Of a DNA stretch of 64,000 bases, positions 21,064-30,551 are shown piece by piece. A model generated the notes under the pieces. It saw only the letters and a program-made list of their open reading frames with translations, ran no database searches and was not told where the DNA came from. The position numbers were made by a program, and so were the translations under genes. Origin of the DNA: Lindgomyces ingoldianus (lineage: Eukaryota > Ascomycota > Dothideomycetes > Pleosporales > Lindgomycetaceae); the NCBI RefSeq assembly GCF_010093535.1, contig NW_022985166.1, forward strand, positions 1,268,818 to 1,332,817, in the 5' to 3' direction. The first letter of the stretch is position 1, and every line of letters starts with the position of its first letter.

Positions 21064-22680
21064 TAACTACTTAATAAGCAATAAGAGAAGGAGCTTACAA
21101 AGTATATTAAGCAGCTTTATAAGCGTAGCCTACTACCTATAAGGTAATAGCTACGTAATTTTGCTTTAGAACTTTGCAGTAAAGAAGTAAAAAAAGTCTA
21201 GCTTAATTACTTTCTTTAATAGCATTAAATCTCCCTAGTTACCTACTAGACCTTTAGCCTAGATTAAGATAAGAAGTAAGCTAATTTAGCCTTTAAATAT
21301 AAGCTCTATTTTAAGCTACTACAGTAGAAGATTTAGGAGTATAAGATAGAGCTACAGCATATGTATAATATAAATAAGAAAGGCTTTTTTATTAGTGTAC
21401 TATTAAAAACAAAGCAGATCTTCTCTAGGCAGAGATATAAAAAAGGTAGCCTTAAGTAAGCTATATAGAACAGCAATTATAAGTAGATAACTTATATAGC
21501 TTATATCTACGCTAACAGCTCTACGCTCTCTCTAGACCTTATCTACTAAGCTAGCACTAGTAACATCTAAGATAGCTAGTTACAGGATTTTAACCTAGCA
21601 GTATATAAGTGCTTCTTTGCCTTATCTTCTAGTAGCTAGATAAATAATAATTTAGGCCTACACTAGCTTAAACAGCTGTTTAATAAACAGACAAAGAAGA
21701 AAGCTTATTAGGTGTATAAGCTATTAATTTTAGATAGCTATAAATTTTATGTCTCTATAAAGTTTATTAACTACTATAACTAGAATAGGATTTTGCTAGC
21801 TATCTATCTACCTTATTTAACCTATACGCTATAGCCTCTTAATGTTAGCCTGTTTAAGCTACTAGTAACAGCTTATTTAAATAAACTAGCTAGTTTTATA
21901 TATAAATTAATAAAGTTTACAGCTATTACAAAGTAAGACTTTTTTTGCTTGTTTAATAAAGCCTAGTAGACTTTATTTACTAAGAAGAATATACTCTCTA
22001 GCTTTAAAGCCTATAGCCTAGCGCTGTTTAACTCTAAGAGAGTCTTTACTTAATTTAGTACTACTAGTACTAGTAGACCTTTTTCTAGTAAGAGCTCTTA
22101 GTTAGCTCTTACTGCTTAAGATTAGAGACACATAGATAAGCTTTTACATAAGGTAGTTAGTAATATCTCTAACTAGCAGGCTAAGTAGCTTAGTAATACT
22201 ATACATAGTCTCTTAATGCAGGTTATAACTCTTTAGATAAAGAATTAGGGCCTTATAAAAGCTTTAGTTAATAAGAAAAAAAAGTAGAAGCATAGTAAAC
22301 TTTTTCTACTTATAGCTCCTAAGCAGTACTATAGTAGGGCTGTATTTTATAGTCCTAGAAAGGTTTAATAAGCACATAATTAATAAGTTAAGAAGGAAGC
22401 TACTATAGAGCTTTTATGTTAATAAAAAGATAAAAAGACTAGGCGTAAAAAGGCTAAGAAGCGTAAGAAAGCTTATATAGCTAAAAAAAAAAAAGCATAT
22501 AAAAGCAGCTACTGTAATAAGGTAGGCGCCCCGCCTGCCAAGCCGATACTATACGACTTTCCCCACTGTACCAAAAGGTACGCATGAGAATACTTAAGCT
22601 AAGTATTCTCGCATAGTATAATATATATATAGGCAATGCTAGGGTAAGCACTAGCACTAGCGGTTGTCTCTAGCCTAGCC

Positions 22681-23075
22681 NNNNNNNNNNNNNNNNNNNN
22701 NNNNNNNNNNNNNNNNNNNNNNNNNNNNNNNNNNNNNNNNNNNNNNNNNNNNNNNNNNNNNNNNNNNNNNNNNNNNNNNNNNNNNNNNNNNNNNNNNNNN
22801 NNNNNNNNNNNNNNNNNNNNNNNNNNNNNNNNNNNNNNNNNNNNNNNNNNNNNNNNNNNNNNNNNNNNNNNNNNNNNNNNNNNNNNNNNNNNNNNNNNNN
22901 NNNNNNNNNNNNNNNNNNNNNNNNNNNNNNNNNNNNNNNNNNNNNNNNNNNNNNNNNNNNNNNNNNNNNNNNNNNNNNNNNNNNNNNNNNNNNNNNNNNN
23001 NNNNNNNNNNNNNNNNNNNNNNNNNNNNNNNNNNNNNNNNNNNNNNNNNNNNNNNNNNNNNNNNNNNNNNNNNNN
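22681..23075. other. Assembly gap (395 N)
   Basis: Unknown bases fall inside the 3' part of the pogo-like element, after the transposase region. Just before it, 22588-22616 holds a hairpin (gagaatactta / taagtattctc). Repetitive sequence probably caused the gap, and its true length is unknown. Confidence 0.97.
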
Positions 23076-23141
23076 AGGCCTATATTCTATTTATATGTTG
23101 CCCTAGAGCTTTAAGTCGCGGTGCCGCTGTACGGCAAATTC

Positions 23142-23182
23142 CGTGCGTCAGGCGAGACCGTGCGTCGGCTGATAAAATTTAG
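23142..23182 (-). repeat. Right terminal inverted repeat of pogo-like element
   Basis: It is the complement of the left repeat at 19711-19751 with two mismatches, and is followed by TA then CCCC. Confidence 0.88.
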
Positions 23183-23321
23183 TACCCCGCCACGGCGCAA
23201 AGCCACCTCAATCGACATCACTGTCCACCTTCGCTCCCTCCCACACTCGAACCTTTCCTTCCGCTCACTTCAAGCCTCGATCTGACTTCAATGTGGCCTG
23301 TCTGTGCCCCTGCCTTCCATA

Positions 23322-24695
23322 ATGGTGGTCATAGTTGACTTGGGTGACGACTCGTCTGCACATGCCTCCAATGCCTCTGGCTTCCCCTCGGTCAAGCCAC
23401 TGCATCACAGTCTTGCGACAATAAGCAGAGACACGACGCAGTATCCCGGGGCAGAGGCCAACAGGCCCAATCCCAACATCAATGGATTTTCAGCCGCCCT
23501 GAGCTGTTATCCGTGAGCCTGAACCATAGCAAGGACTGGATCCGCGCGAAGACGGCGATGCTAACGAAATTAACGTTGCAGTATTGTTAGACAACTTGCG
23601 AGCCAGCTCGATCTCAATACCCTGCACGACCTCTCCAGAACATGTAGGCAGTTCCGCGCGAACTTACTCGAATACCGCGACCAACTTATCAAACACACGC
23701 TGCATTGCGCCAATGAAGACCCTGGCGTCGGCATACGCCTCGTGCAGGGACTAAGGCAGTCTCTAGAGACTTGGGAGCAGGAGACGCAGCTCCCGAGGCA
23801 ATTGACCAGCGGAAGGGTTGGCAAATGTGCCCGGGATATGGTGGGCGAGTGCCAGCGTTGCGGTACCGTGGTTTGTCGGGTCAGTCTGGACGCCATACAC
23901 ATGGAATTTCAGTGCTGAGAATGAAGGCAGAACTGCACCATCAAGCCTCCCCCGACGCCCACCCTTCGCGTCCGTCACCGCCGGCTCTGCCGTACCTGCA
24001 CTAAAGCTCCGTTGCACCTTCTGACCGCCCCAAAGCGTATTCGCACTATGTCTTCGAGTTCTCCCCCACTATCTCCAAGACCAGCCCCGACGCTCTTCGA
24101 CGACCAACCCACACCAGCATTTACAGCCTCCGCCTTCGATCGAGCACCATGTTGCTGTGACACTATGGTTTGGCTATGCCAGCCTTGCGGCCAGAATCTC
24201 AGGAGTGCTGACACCATGTACATTCGGGCGTGGACATGGCGAACTCGTTATAGCCACTATCTCGGTGGTGTTGGCACTGGTGCTGGTGAAGGCAATGAGG
24301 GCGTCAATTGCGGCCGAGGTCCGGAGTGTCTTGCAGCTAAGACAGTGGAGCATGAGATGGATTGCGACGCGGAAACGCTAGCCATGATAGAGAGCAAAAC
24401 CTCTGAAGATGGGAGATGGAAAGGAACTAGCTACCACGCCCAAGAGATTGAGGGTGTCGGCGGCGTTGTCAAGATGAAGGCAAAGAAGCAAGTACGCGTC
24501 GGCAACTGTGTCAAAGTATATGAGGATGAGAGAGATAGGTCCATTCAGTACCTTCCTCGAGAGGTACAAGGCAAGCTAAGAAGCTGGTGTTCCTGGTGCC
24601 AGAGGGTCGTGCTGAGTGGGAAGGACTTAGAGGAAGAGATTTTTGGTGTGAGACCCCCTTCAAGTGTTTGCAGCTCCGAGTCGTCTGGGAGATAG
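23322..24695 (+). CDS. F-box-like, Cys-rich fungal protein, three exons
   Basis: Exons are 23322-23512, 23582-23879 and 23931-24695. Introns are 69 nt (GTGAGC donor, GCTAACG branch, GCAG acceptor) and 51 nt (GTCAGT donor, GGCAG acceptor), and the frame is kept, giving 417 residues. Residues about 60-95 (SCYPIVRQLASQLDLNTLHD, then LSRTCRQFRANLLEYRDQL) resemble an F-box-like helix pair. After them come repeated Cys pairs: CQRCGTVVCRNC across the second splice junction, then CRTC, CCCDTMVWLCQPC, CGRGPEC, and CSWC near the end. These probably bind zinc. F-box proteins recruit targets to SCF ubiquitin ligases, but no substrate domain is recognisable here, so this role is an inference. The first exon is polar and less certain; the ATG at 23322 is the first in frame. 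Confidence 0.75.
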
Positions 24696-24903
24696 CTTTG
24701 TGTAAAGACATTTGTCTTTGATGCGACAGTCTGCACACACTACAACACTACAAGCCGTTTGGATGCAACCCATCCTCACAAATTACTGCGCCCACTTCCG
24801 ATCGACTTAGAGTATTGATATTCTCTCATCGAGCACAGTCCCTTTCGAACACCTCCCTCACGCAACATGATATATCACTGCCCCAAATCAGTCTGCCCAA
24901 GCC

Positions 24904-25491
24904 ATGTTGGAGGATCTCTACAGTTCCCAGGACTTGTCCGCCGTAATTTAGACCTTTGAGGATATCAACGACGTCCTAGTAACTGCCAGGAAGAGATTGA
25001 ATAAGCTGATTGTTTATTTTGAGAGGGTTGTGCTGAAAAATCCTAAATGGCTTCTTAGATTTGCTCCTTTGCACGCTAAGCTGTGGACGATTCAAGTTAA
25101 ATTCATCAAAGCGCTGAGTAGTATTTGAGGGCTCGGGCCATGGTGACTCTGGACACTTATCCCGGACCAGTTCCCGCGTTCTTGGAGAAAGGGATGGGAG
25201 TTAGAACCCACTTTCGTCGGACCTGAGGCATTCCCGCACTTTTAGGGATTTGAGAAGGCTCATAGAGAGGGTGGGGCGAGAGATTGCGGTTTGAATCTAC
25301 CACGGGGGGAAATGGTAGAGGCTTTCGAGAATAGGGATGGCGATGTGGATGTCTTGTCACCAATCTTCAATATCAAGATTTTGACCGGGGTGGAGGGTTT
25401 TATTACGTTTGTTGATATTGACGAGGCTGTTAAGTGTCCGCAGGGGTTAGGGGAAATGGGTATCGAGGAGGAAGCGGAGGTGGAGAAGTGA
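24904..25491 (+). pseudogene. Unknown gene inactivated by point-mutation stops
   Basis: One plus-strand frame of 196 codons from ATG (24904) to TGA (25489) contains four internal stops (first TAG at 24949, then two TGA, then TAG) and no frameshift. Protein-like blocks include FEDINDVLVTARKRLNKL, VVLKNPKWLLRFAPLHAKLW and IFNIKILTGVEGFITFVDID, and an acidic end. The stops fit CAG, CGA or TGG codons hit by C-to-T or G-to-A changes. An amphipathic helical N-terminal half is visible. I do not recognise the family. It follows the F-box-like gene on the same strand. Confidence 0.5.
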
Positions 25492-26195
25492 TGGGGCCGC
25501 TCTGGAAATCGGTTCGCCGGGATTAGATTTCCGATTGTGAGATAATAGTTGTAGGGAAACGATATCTTGCGGGGAAGGGACATCCTCAAGAGTTGATGAA
25601 TTGAATGAACGAAGGTAGGGACAAGGCTCTCCATAGCTGTGAGTTCTTGCAAAATTAGCTTGCAATCTAGATTAGGTTTTCTATCAGTTCAAATTGAGAA
25701 ACCACTGGATAGAGATTAGCTATAGCTCAAGAGGACGTCGAGATAAATCAAAGTAAAAGTACGTACATAGTGCAGTCTACAACTGCTTATTACCATGTAA
25801 GGCGCTTTCCCCTAATCCACCGTGACGGGACCGCGAAATTATTCTTACCGTGATACCTGGCCATTCCATTTTGTAGCCTCGTTAGCAACAGTTGGAACTT
25901 GATTGCGTGAGCGAGTTCGTGTGCAGAGTGCCGAAGTTATATACCATGTCTAATTCATAGTCTCGTTAGGGCGCGTGACGAAGGCTAAAGTAGAGCTAAC
26001 GTATATATTAGCACTGGGTCTCTAAAGAAATACTTGTATACAAGTAGTCCCTTAGTTGTAGGATTTCGGCCTCCCAATTCGCCCCAGCGCCGACAACGAG
26101 GCGGGCTTGTTGTATTATGGATGCCTCCAGACTGCTACACTTAGTTCCAATCCATGCGAAAACGGTGATGGCTCTTCAATTCACAAATAAACCAA
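25492..26195. other. No gene seen
   Basis: The sequence is mixed to AT-rich. No open frame has support, and no repeat ends are visible. Confidence 0.4.
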
Positions 26196-26705
26196 TTATC
26201 CATTCTTCCATTCAAATCTCGCCCCTAGACGGTGGCGCTGACGACAATCCCGAACACGCGCTTTCAGTACCACCACCTCCTTGGATAATATTTAGATCGC
26301 GTTTGATTTTGTCTTCAGGAATGCCAGCGTATCGATTCGTCGCCGTATCCTTGAATTAGTTGTCGATTCTTCCAAAACAATGTCAAACTTGCCACCGACT
26401 GTCCTAAATTTCTCCACAACTTTCTGCTCAGCCTTCAAGTCCTTCTTCAACCCTTCTTTCTCGCTTTACAACCTGGCGACTTGTTCCTTAAGCTCCTGCA
26501 CCTCCAACTGTTTCTCTTCGCCTTCCTCCTTCTCCTAGTGCAGCGACGATCGGGGCTCCTTCACTTGCTCCTCACTCACCCCTCTGGCAACCAGAATCTT
26601 TCCAATTCTTCAGATGTTCCTGATGGCCAGTGGCCCCAAATTGAAGGGTCGCCTGCTTGCTTTCGGATCGAACGACAATGTCGTGCAGACTCGTCTCAAT
26701 TTTGG
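26196..26705 (-). pseudogene. Decayed coiled-coil protein
   Basis: On the minus strand a frame reads EKEEGEEKQLEVQELKEQVA, then a TAA, then SEKEGLKKDLKAEQKVVEKF and FDIVLEESTTNSRIRRRID, with heptad-like spacing of Leu/Val typical of a coiled coil. Upstream, in another frame, SKQATLQFGATGHQEHLKNW runs into a GTGAGT that could be an old donor. Two stops in the coil frame stand where Gln/Trp codons would fit. I cannot name the parent protein. Confidence 0.4.
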
Positions 26706-27178
26706 AAGCCCATTAGTTGTCGCGAATTAAAGAGTTTTCTGTTTTTTCTAGTTTGAATATGCTAGTGAAAGGATTTCCGTAGGTTTATGTGACCCTGGGA
26801 CTTGAGGAAGAGAGGAGAAGACCTTCGTCACTTCCATAATGGTTTAGCTTGGAAATTCGGTATATTCTAGGTATGTTTGTGATTTGGGAATTCATGCGAA
26901 CCTCATGGTGCTACATACATATGAACAACTCAAAAGTCTTGCCTATTCAGGTGCTGCAAATTAGAAGTTCTGGCGACTATGATGATGAAGTGGAGTGTAG
27001 CCACGGCACTACCAAGCTCCAAATAGTGAAAGAGCGCGTGTCACACGAGCAAGGACCAAGCGCAGCACTAAAGTCTAAGCAACACAACGAAGCACTCTCC
27101 CAACAACAAACACCGTATTTGTTCTTTGCATATATTTTTGCTTGGTCATACCTTATCCACTTTCGCTAACACTGCAAT

Positions 27179-28723
27179 ATGGCGGGGAACCGACAAACCC
27201 CGTCCTATGCAGACTTTCGAGCGAACAGCGTTAGAGCAGAAACCTCTTCCGACCCTGAGATTCCATCAGAATGCTCGATTTGCACCGAAGAGTACGACAG
27301 CGGCCCGCATAAAGCCACCCGTATATCCCTACCTGAATGCAACCACGTTTTCTGCTTGCTCTGTCTTAACGATATGTTCTCCCACCGCCGCGATCTGCTT
27401 TGCATGAATCTCTGCCCATTGTGCCGTACCGTTTGGTTTCTCTCCGAGTGTCCCGAAGAGATTGAGAGGCTGGAACGGGAACTGCAGCGGTATCTCCGCT
27501 TAGGCGGTATGTAGCAGAACCTCCACTTTGACACGGAGTCACGTCACTTACACCAAGACTCTCCAGGAGCGCCGCACCTTGTCGGGCAAGCCTTTCCAGG
27601 TCTGGGTTTCAGATCAATGAGCCCGCTAGCTGAGCGGCCACGCCGACAGCCACCACGAGATGTTGTTGGACTGGATCAAGCAGGAAGGAATCCCTTTGAA
27701 CCTTTTGGCCGCTTACTAGAGTTACCGAGTGTGCGTGTATCGAATCGATCGACAACTCGGCGACAGCAACTGCCATTCGAAACCGACAGCTACACTGAAG
27801 GTGACCCGATTCCTGATATTCATCAAGAAAACCTCCTCGGGGTGCTCAGGCGTCGTTCGCACAGAACGCAACGCCGAGGCCGTCAGTTGGTACCAACGGT
27901 GCCTGCCCCAAACTCAGTGGCAAACAACGGAGCCTCAGCATCAAGCGATAATATGAGGCAATTGGGAATTCCTAATGAACAACCACCTTCCCAATCCTCA
28001 TCTCCACGCCTACCTGTAACGCCTCATCCGGACGGTGGTTCTGGTCATGATGACGACAGATCTAGCGAGCAATGTTCTAGTGAAGTTCCAATTCAGCGCC
28101 CAGGGGCCTTCAATTCCTTGAACTCCAGGCCGAGGCGAGCCAGCCCCTCTTATGGTCCGACCGATAACGGACTCTCAGGACTTTCACCGCCAAACAGACG
28201 CATACCAGGAGAGCCGACGTCACCTGCTCCACACCTTACGGGAAGGCGCAGACCACCTCAACTTCTCCCATTTCACACCAACCCTCCCTTCCCTTCATAT
28301 CCCTCCATATTTATTGGTATCGAAGGTCGCACTCGCCCTGTCCAAAATCCCAGTGGCAGCCAACCGCCCCGATCCTCGCGGTACAGACTTGAGCCTTGGC
28401 AGCTCTCTCCTTTCACCCACCCTACTCGGGTTCAGGAGTTCCAGCAAATGGTCCAACAACGTGAACAGGCCATGGACCAACGCCAACAGGGGCTCCAACA
28501 ACGTGAGCAACAACTCCAACAGAGTGAGCAGCATCTCCAACAGCGCGAGCAGCAACTCCGACAGAGGGAACAGCAACTTCAGCGAGATGTGGAAGAGCAA
28601 CGCTTGGAACACACGCGCGCAAACACGGACATGAACGAGAGAGGGGCTAGGATAGACGCGCGAGAGACCGTAATTGAAAAACGATTGCAAGCGTTGCAGG
28701 AGCGGGGTGATGAAGCAGACTGA
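27179..28723 (+). CDS. RING-finger protein with Gln-rich coiled coil, two exons
   Basis: Exons are 27179-27506 and 27567-28723. The 60-nt intron has a GTATGT donor and a CTCCAG acceptor, giving 494 residues. A C3HC4 RING is complete in exon 1: C32/C35, C54, H56, C59/C62, C79/C82. RING domains usually act as E3 ubiquitin ligases. The long middle is Pro/Ser/Arg-rich and probably disordered. Residues about 405-480 are a Gln/Glu/Arg coiled coil made of repeated QQREQQL-like units, suited to self-association. The intron length is a multiple of three and contains an in-frame TAG overlapping the donor (GTATGTAG), so unspliced RNA would give a 111-residue RING-only product. If the region is not spliced, it would instead be read as two ORFs. 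Splicing is favoured by the consensus donor. Confidence 0.75.
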
Positions 28724-28935
28724 CTCAAAGTGACGACGAGGTGAATCAGCGCGAGTGAGCAGAATGAGTGTGAGGGAATTAAAGTTATGCACTTGTACTT
28801 AATCTCAGCTGGGGAATGCTTTGTAGAACAGGGCTTCGCAACTGATTAATGGGCCACATAGACTCTGGCCGTTTTATTCAGTAGTAATCTTCTCGCAACG
28901 GCATCCTGCGCTTTATCAGTCCCAATACATATATA

Positions 28936-30538
28936 CACTAGGACAAAAGCCTGTTAACCTAAACTGTGCCCCGCACTAAAATCGCGTCATGTAAAACTAA
29001 CCACCTGGTTTAAACCCCACTATTTAACCATGAGACACTCTTGTAGCCAGGAAATTAGTAGATATTTAAGGGGAAAGCATATCTTTACTTCTGCGCAGCG
29101 CTTAGCTATATTAGCAAAGTCTAATATAAGCGTAATGTAGGAGGATATTACTGCTAAGTTTAGCTACACATAACAGCGTATTGCAACTCTAATTAAGAGA
29201 TAGCAAAAACACTACACACTTAGGTTACTGCCTTGTTTTAGGCTTTCTATGCTTATTTGTCAGGCTTAAAATTCCTGGAAATACAGTACTACTAGCTTAT
29301 AGAAGACACAGATCTTCTAAACTAATAGTACCTCTTTAAGAACTATTTACTGCATCTTTAAGTAGAAAGGTCTTACAAACTACTGCTATAAGCAGTGCTT
29401 AAAAGTAATTGCTGCAAGACTAAGGTTCTCTTATAAGTATGGTTATTTTAATTAGAAGAGAAGGACAATGTGACGGGTTGGACCCATGAGGGCCCGCAAG
29501 TGGACCAGATTAAAAATCTCGATGGGACCCGACATCCGAGGGACATCACATCTCGCTCATAAATATTGACTATGCAAACTGAATCCTCGCTAATTCAACT
29601 TGTGCATACCTTTTGGCTGACCCGTTGTGCACATTGTCGTACCGATGATCCAATGGATCTGGCCGCCCGTTACAGGCAATTCAGTTCTTACATAAATACT
29701 CTATTAGATTAGGGACAGGTGCTAAAGCAGAGTAGTGTCTTTAGTACAATAAAAATAGATATGCTCTACAGATAATTTAGAAGAAAGTTAAGTTAGAGAG
29801 GAAGAGCTAGGTATTACAAGTTGTGATCTAGGTGAATATAGCTAGTAGGGCTATGTAAGGACAGGGCTCTGCACCACTCCGCCATTACAACCAAAAAGGT
29901 GCGAATAATCAACCAACAGTTGATTTGCGAATAGAATAGTATATAGGCCTTACAGGTTAGCCATAGTGAATTAGTTATCATAGAGAGGGACCCTAAGAGT
30001 GCTAAGAACAGGTACAATACTAAAAGCTACCTTAAGGCTCTACGCAAAGGCCTATTGCCCTAGAACCCACCTAGGCAGATCTTTTTACAGGACAACGCGC
30101 CTATTCACAAGACTTAAGTAGCGCAAGTGTTCCTCAAAGAGTATAGGGGTTTAGACTATAGAGCGGCCCCTTCATTTCCCTAACCCGAACCTACTTAAGC
30201 ACCTCTAGTAGGCGCTAAAAAAGCTAGTCCATAAACTTCGCCTTAAGTTTAATAATTAGAACCTTTAAGGAGGAGTAAGGCCAATTCCGCAAGGCATTAA
30301 ATGACGCGTAGAAGGAGATACCTAATTCACTCCTACGCAAGCTTATAGAGTCCATGCTAAGAGAACAGCGCAGTAAGGAAGCCCTTAGGGTTATCAAACG
30401 AAGTACTAGGTCTAGGCAAACTATTATTCTAAGATAAAGCATAGATGGGTTATTTCTATGCATCAAGAAAGTTTCAAAACAATTCTCTATTTCCTTAGGC
30501 AAAAAGTCATGTGAACAGACTTTTATCCGGTGACTGTG
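28936..30538 (+). mobile_element. Tc1/mariner-type transposon relic
   Basis: The ends are related inverted repeats (left, from 28936: cactaggacaaaagcctg; right, complement ending 30538: cacagtcaccggataaaagtctg) with TA outside both. From 29057 the plus strand reads RGKHIFTSAQRLAILAKSNI and later QRIATLIKR and GLTNYCYKQCLKVIAARLRF, the helix-turn-helix part of a Tc1-type transposase. From about 29860 it reads IERDPKSAKNRYNTKSYLKA, then GLLP, then RQIFLQDNAPIHKT, then frame changes through P-S-F-P-x-P-E-P, matching the DDE core. Stops, frameshifts and an internal insertion make it dead. Less TpA-rich than the 45-64 kb block. Confidence 0.8.
29464..29638. repeat. Small insertion with inverted ends inside the Tc1 relic
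   Basis: The Tc1 frame breaks at about 29468. The interval starts GACAATGTGACGGGT and ends ACCCGTTGTGCACATTGTC, imperfect inverted repeats. The interior is GC-richer than its surroundings. The right-hand junction with the transposase is not sharp (homology resumes only near 29860), so the exact insertion is uncertain. It may be a MITE or a solo LTR. Confidence 0.4.
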
Positions 30539-30551
30539 TAATATCAGCTCC

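Larger units (their letters stand above)
19711..23182 (+). mobile_element. pogo/Fot1-like DNA transposon with nested insertion
   Basis: The 41-bp terminal inverted repeats (19711-19751 and 23142-23182) match at 39 of 41 positions. They are bordered by TA at 19709-19710 and 23183-23184, and the outer flanks GGGG and CCCC imply insertion into GGGGTACCCC. The transposase frame starts with ATG at 19800 (MDCIKDALAYLKLLELRE, then an HTH with AKKYSVKRTRLL), is interrupted by the element at 19964-21063, and resumes at 21064 in the same frame. Downstream come NKKGFFISVLLKTKQIFSRQ, LLILDSYKFYVSIKFINYYN, LAIYLPYLTYTLQPLNVSLF and ITKxDFFCLF, the DDE core of pogo transposases. Many TAA/TAG stops replace Gln codons, so it is dead by RIP. 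22681-23075 is unsequenced. Confidence 0.9.

Noticed and set aside
28295..28792. Leu-rich minus-strand frame opposite the RING/coiled-coil gene
   Set aside because: It is the complement of the CAG/CAA-rich coiled coil; Leu runs are the expected shadow of Gln repeats.
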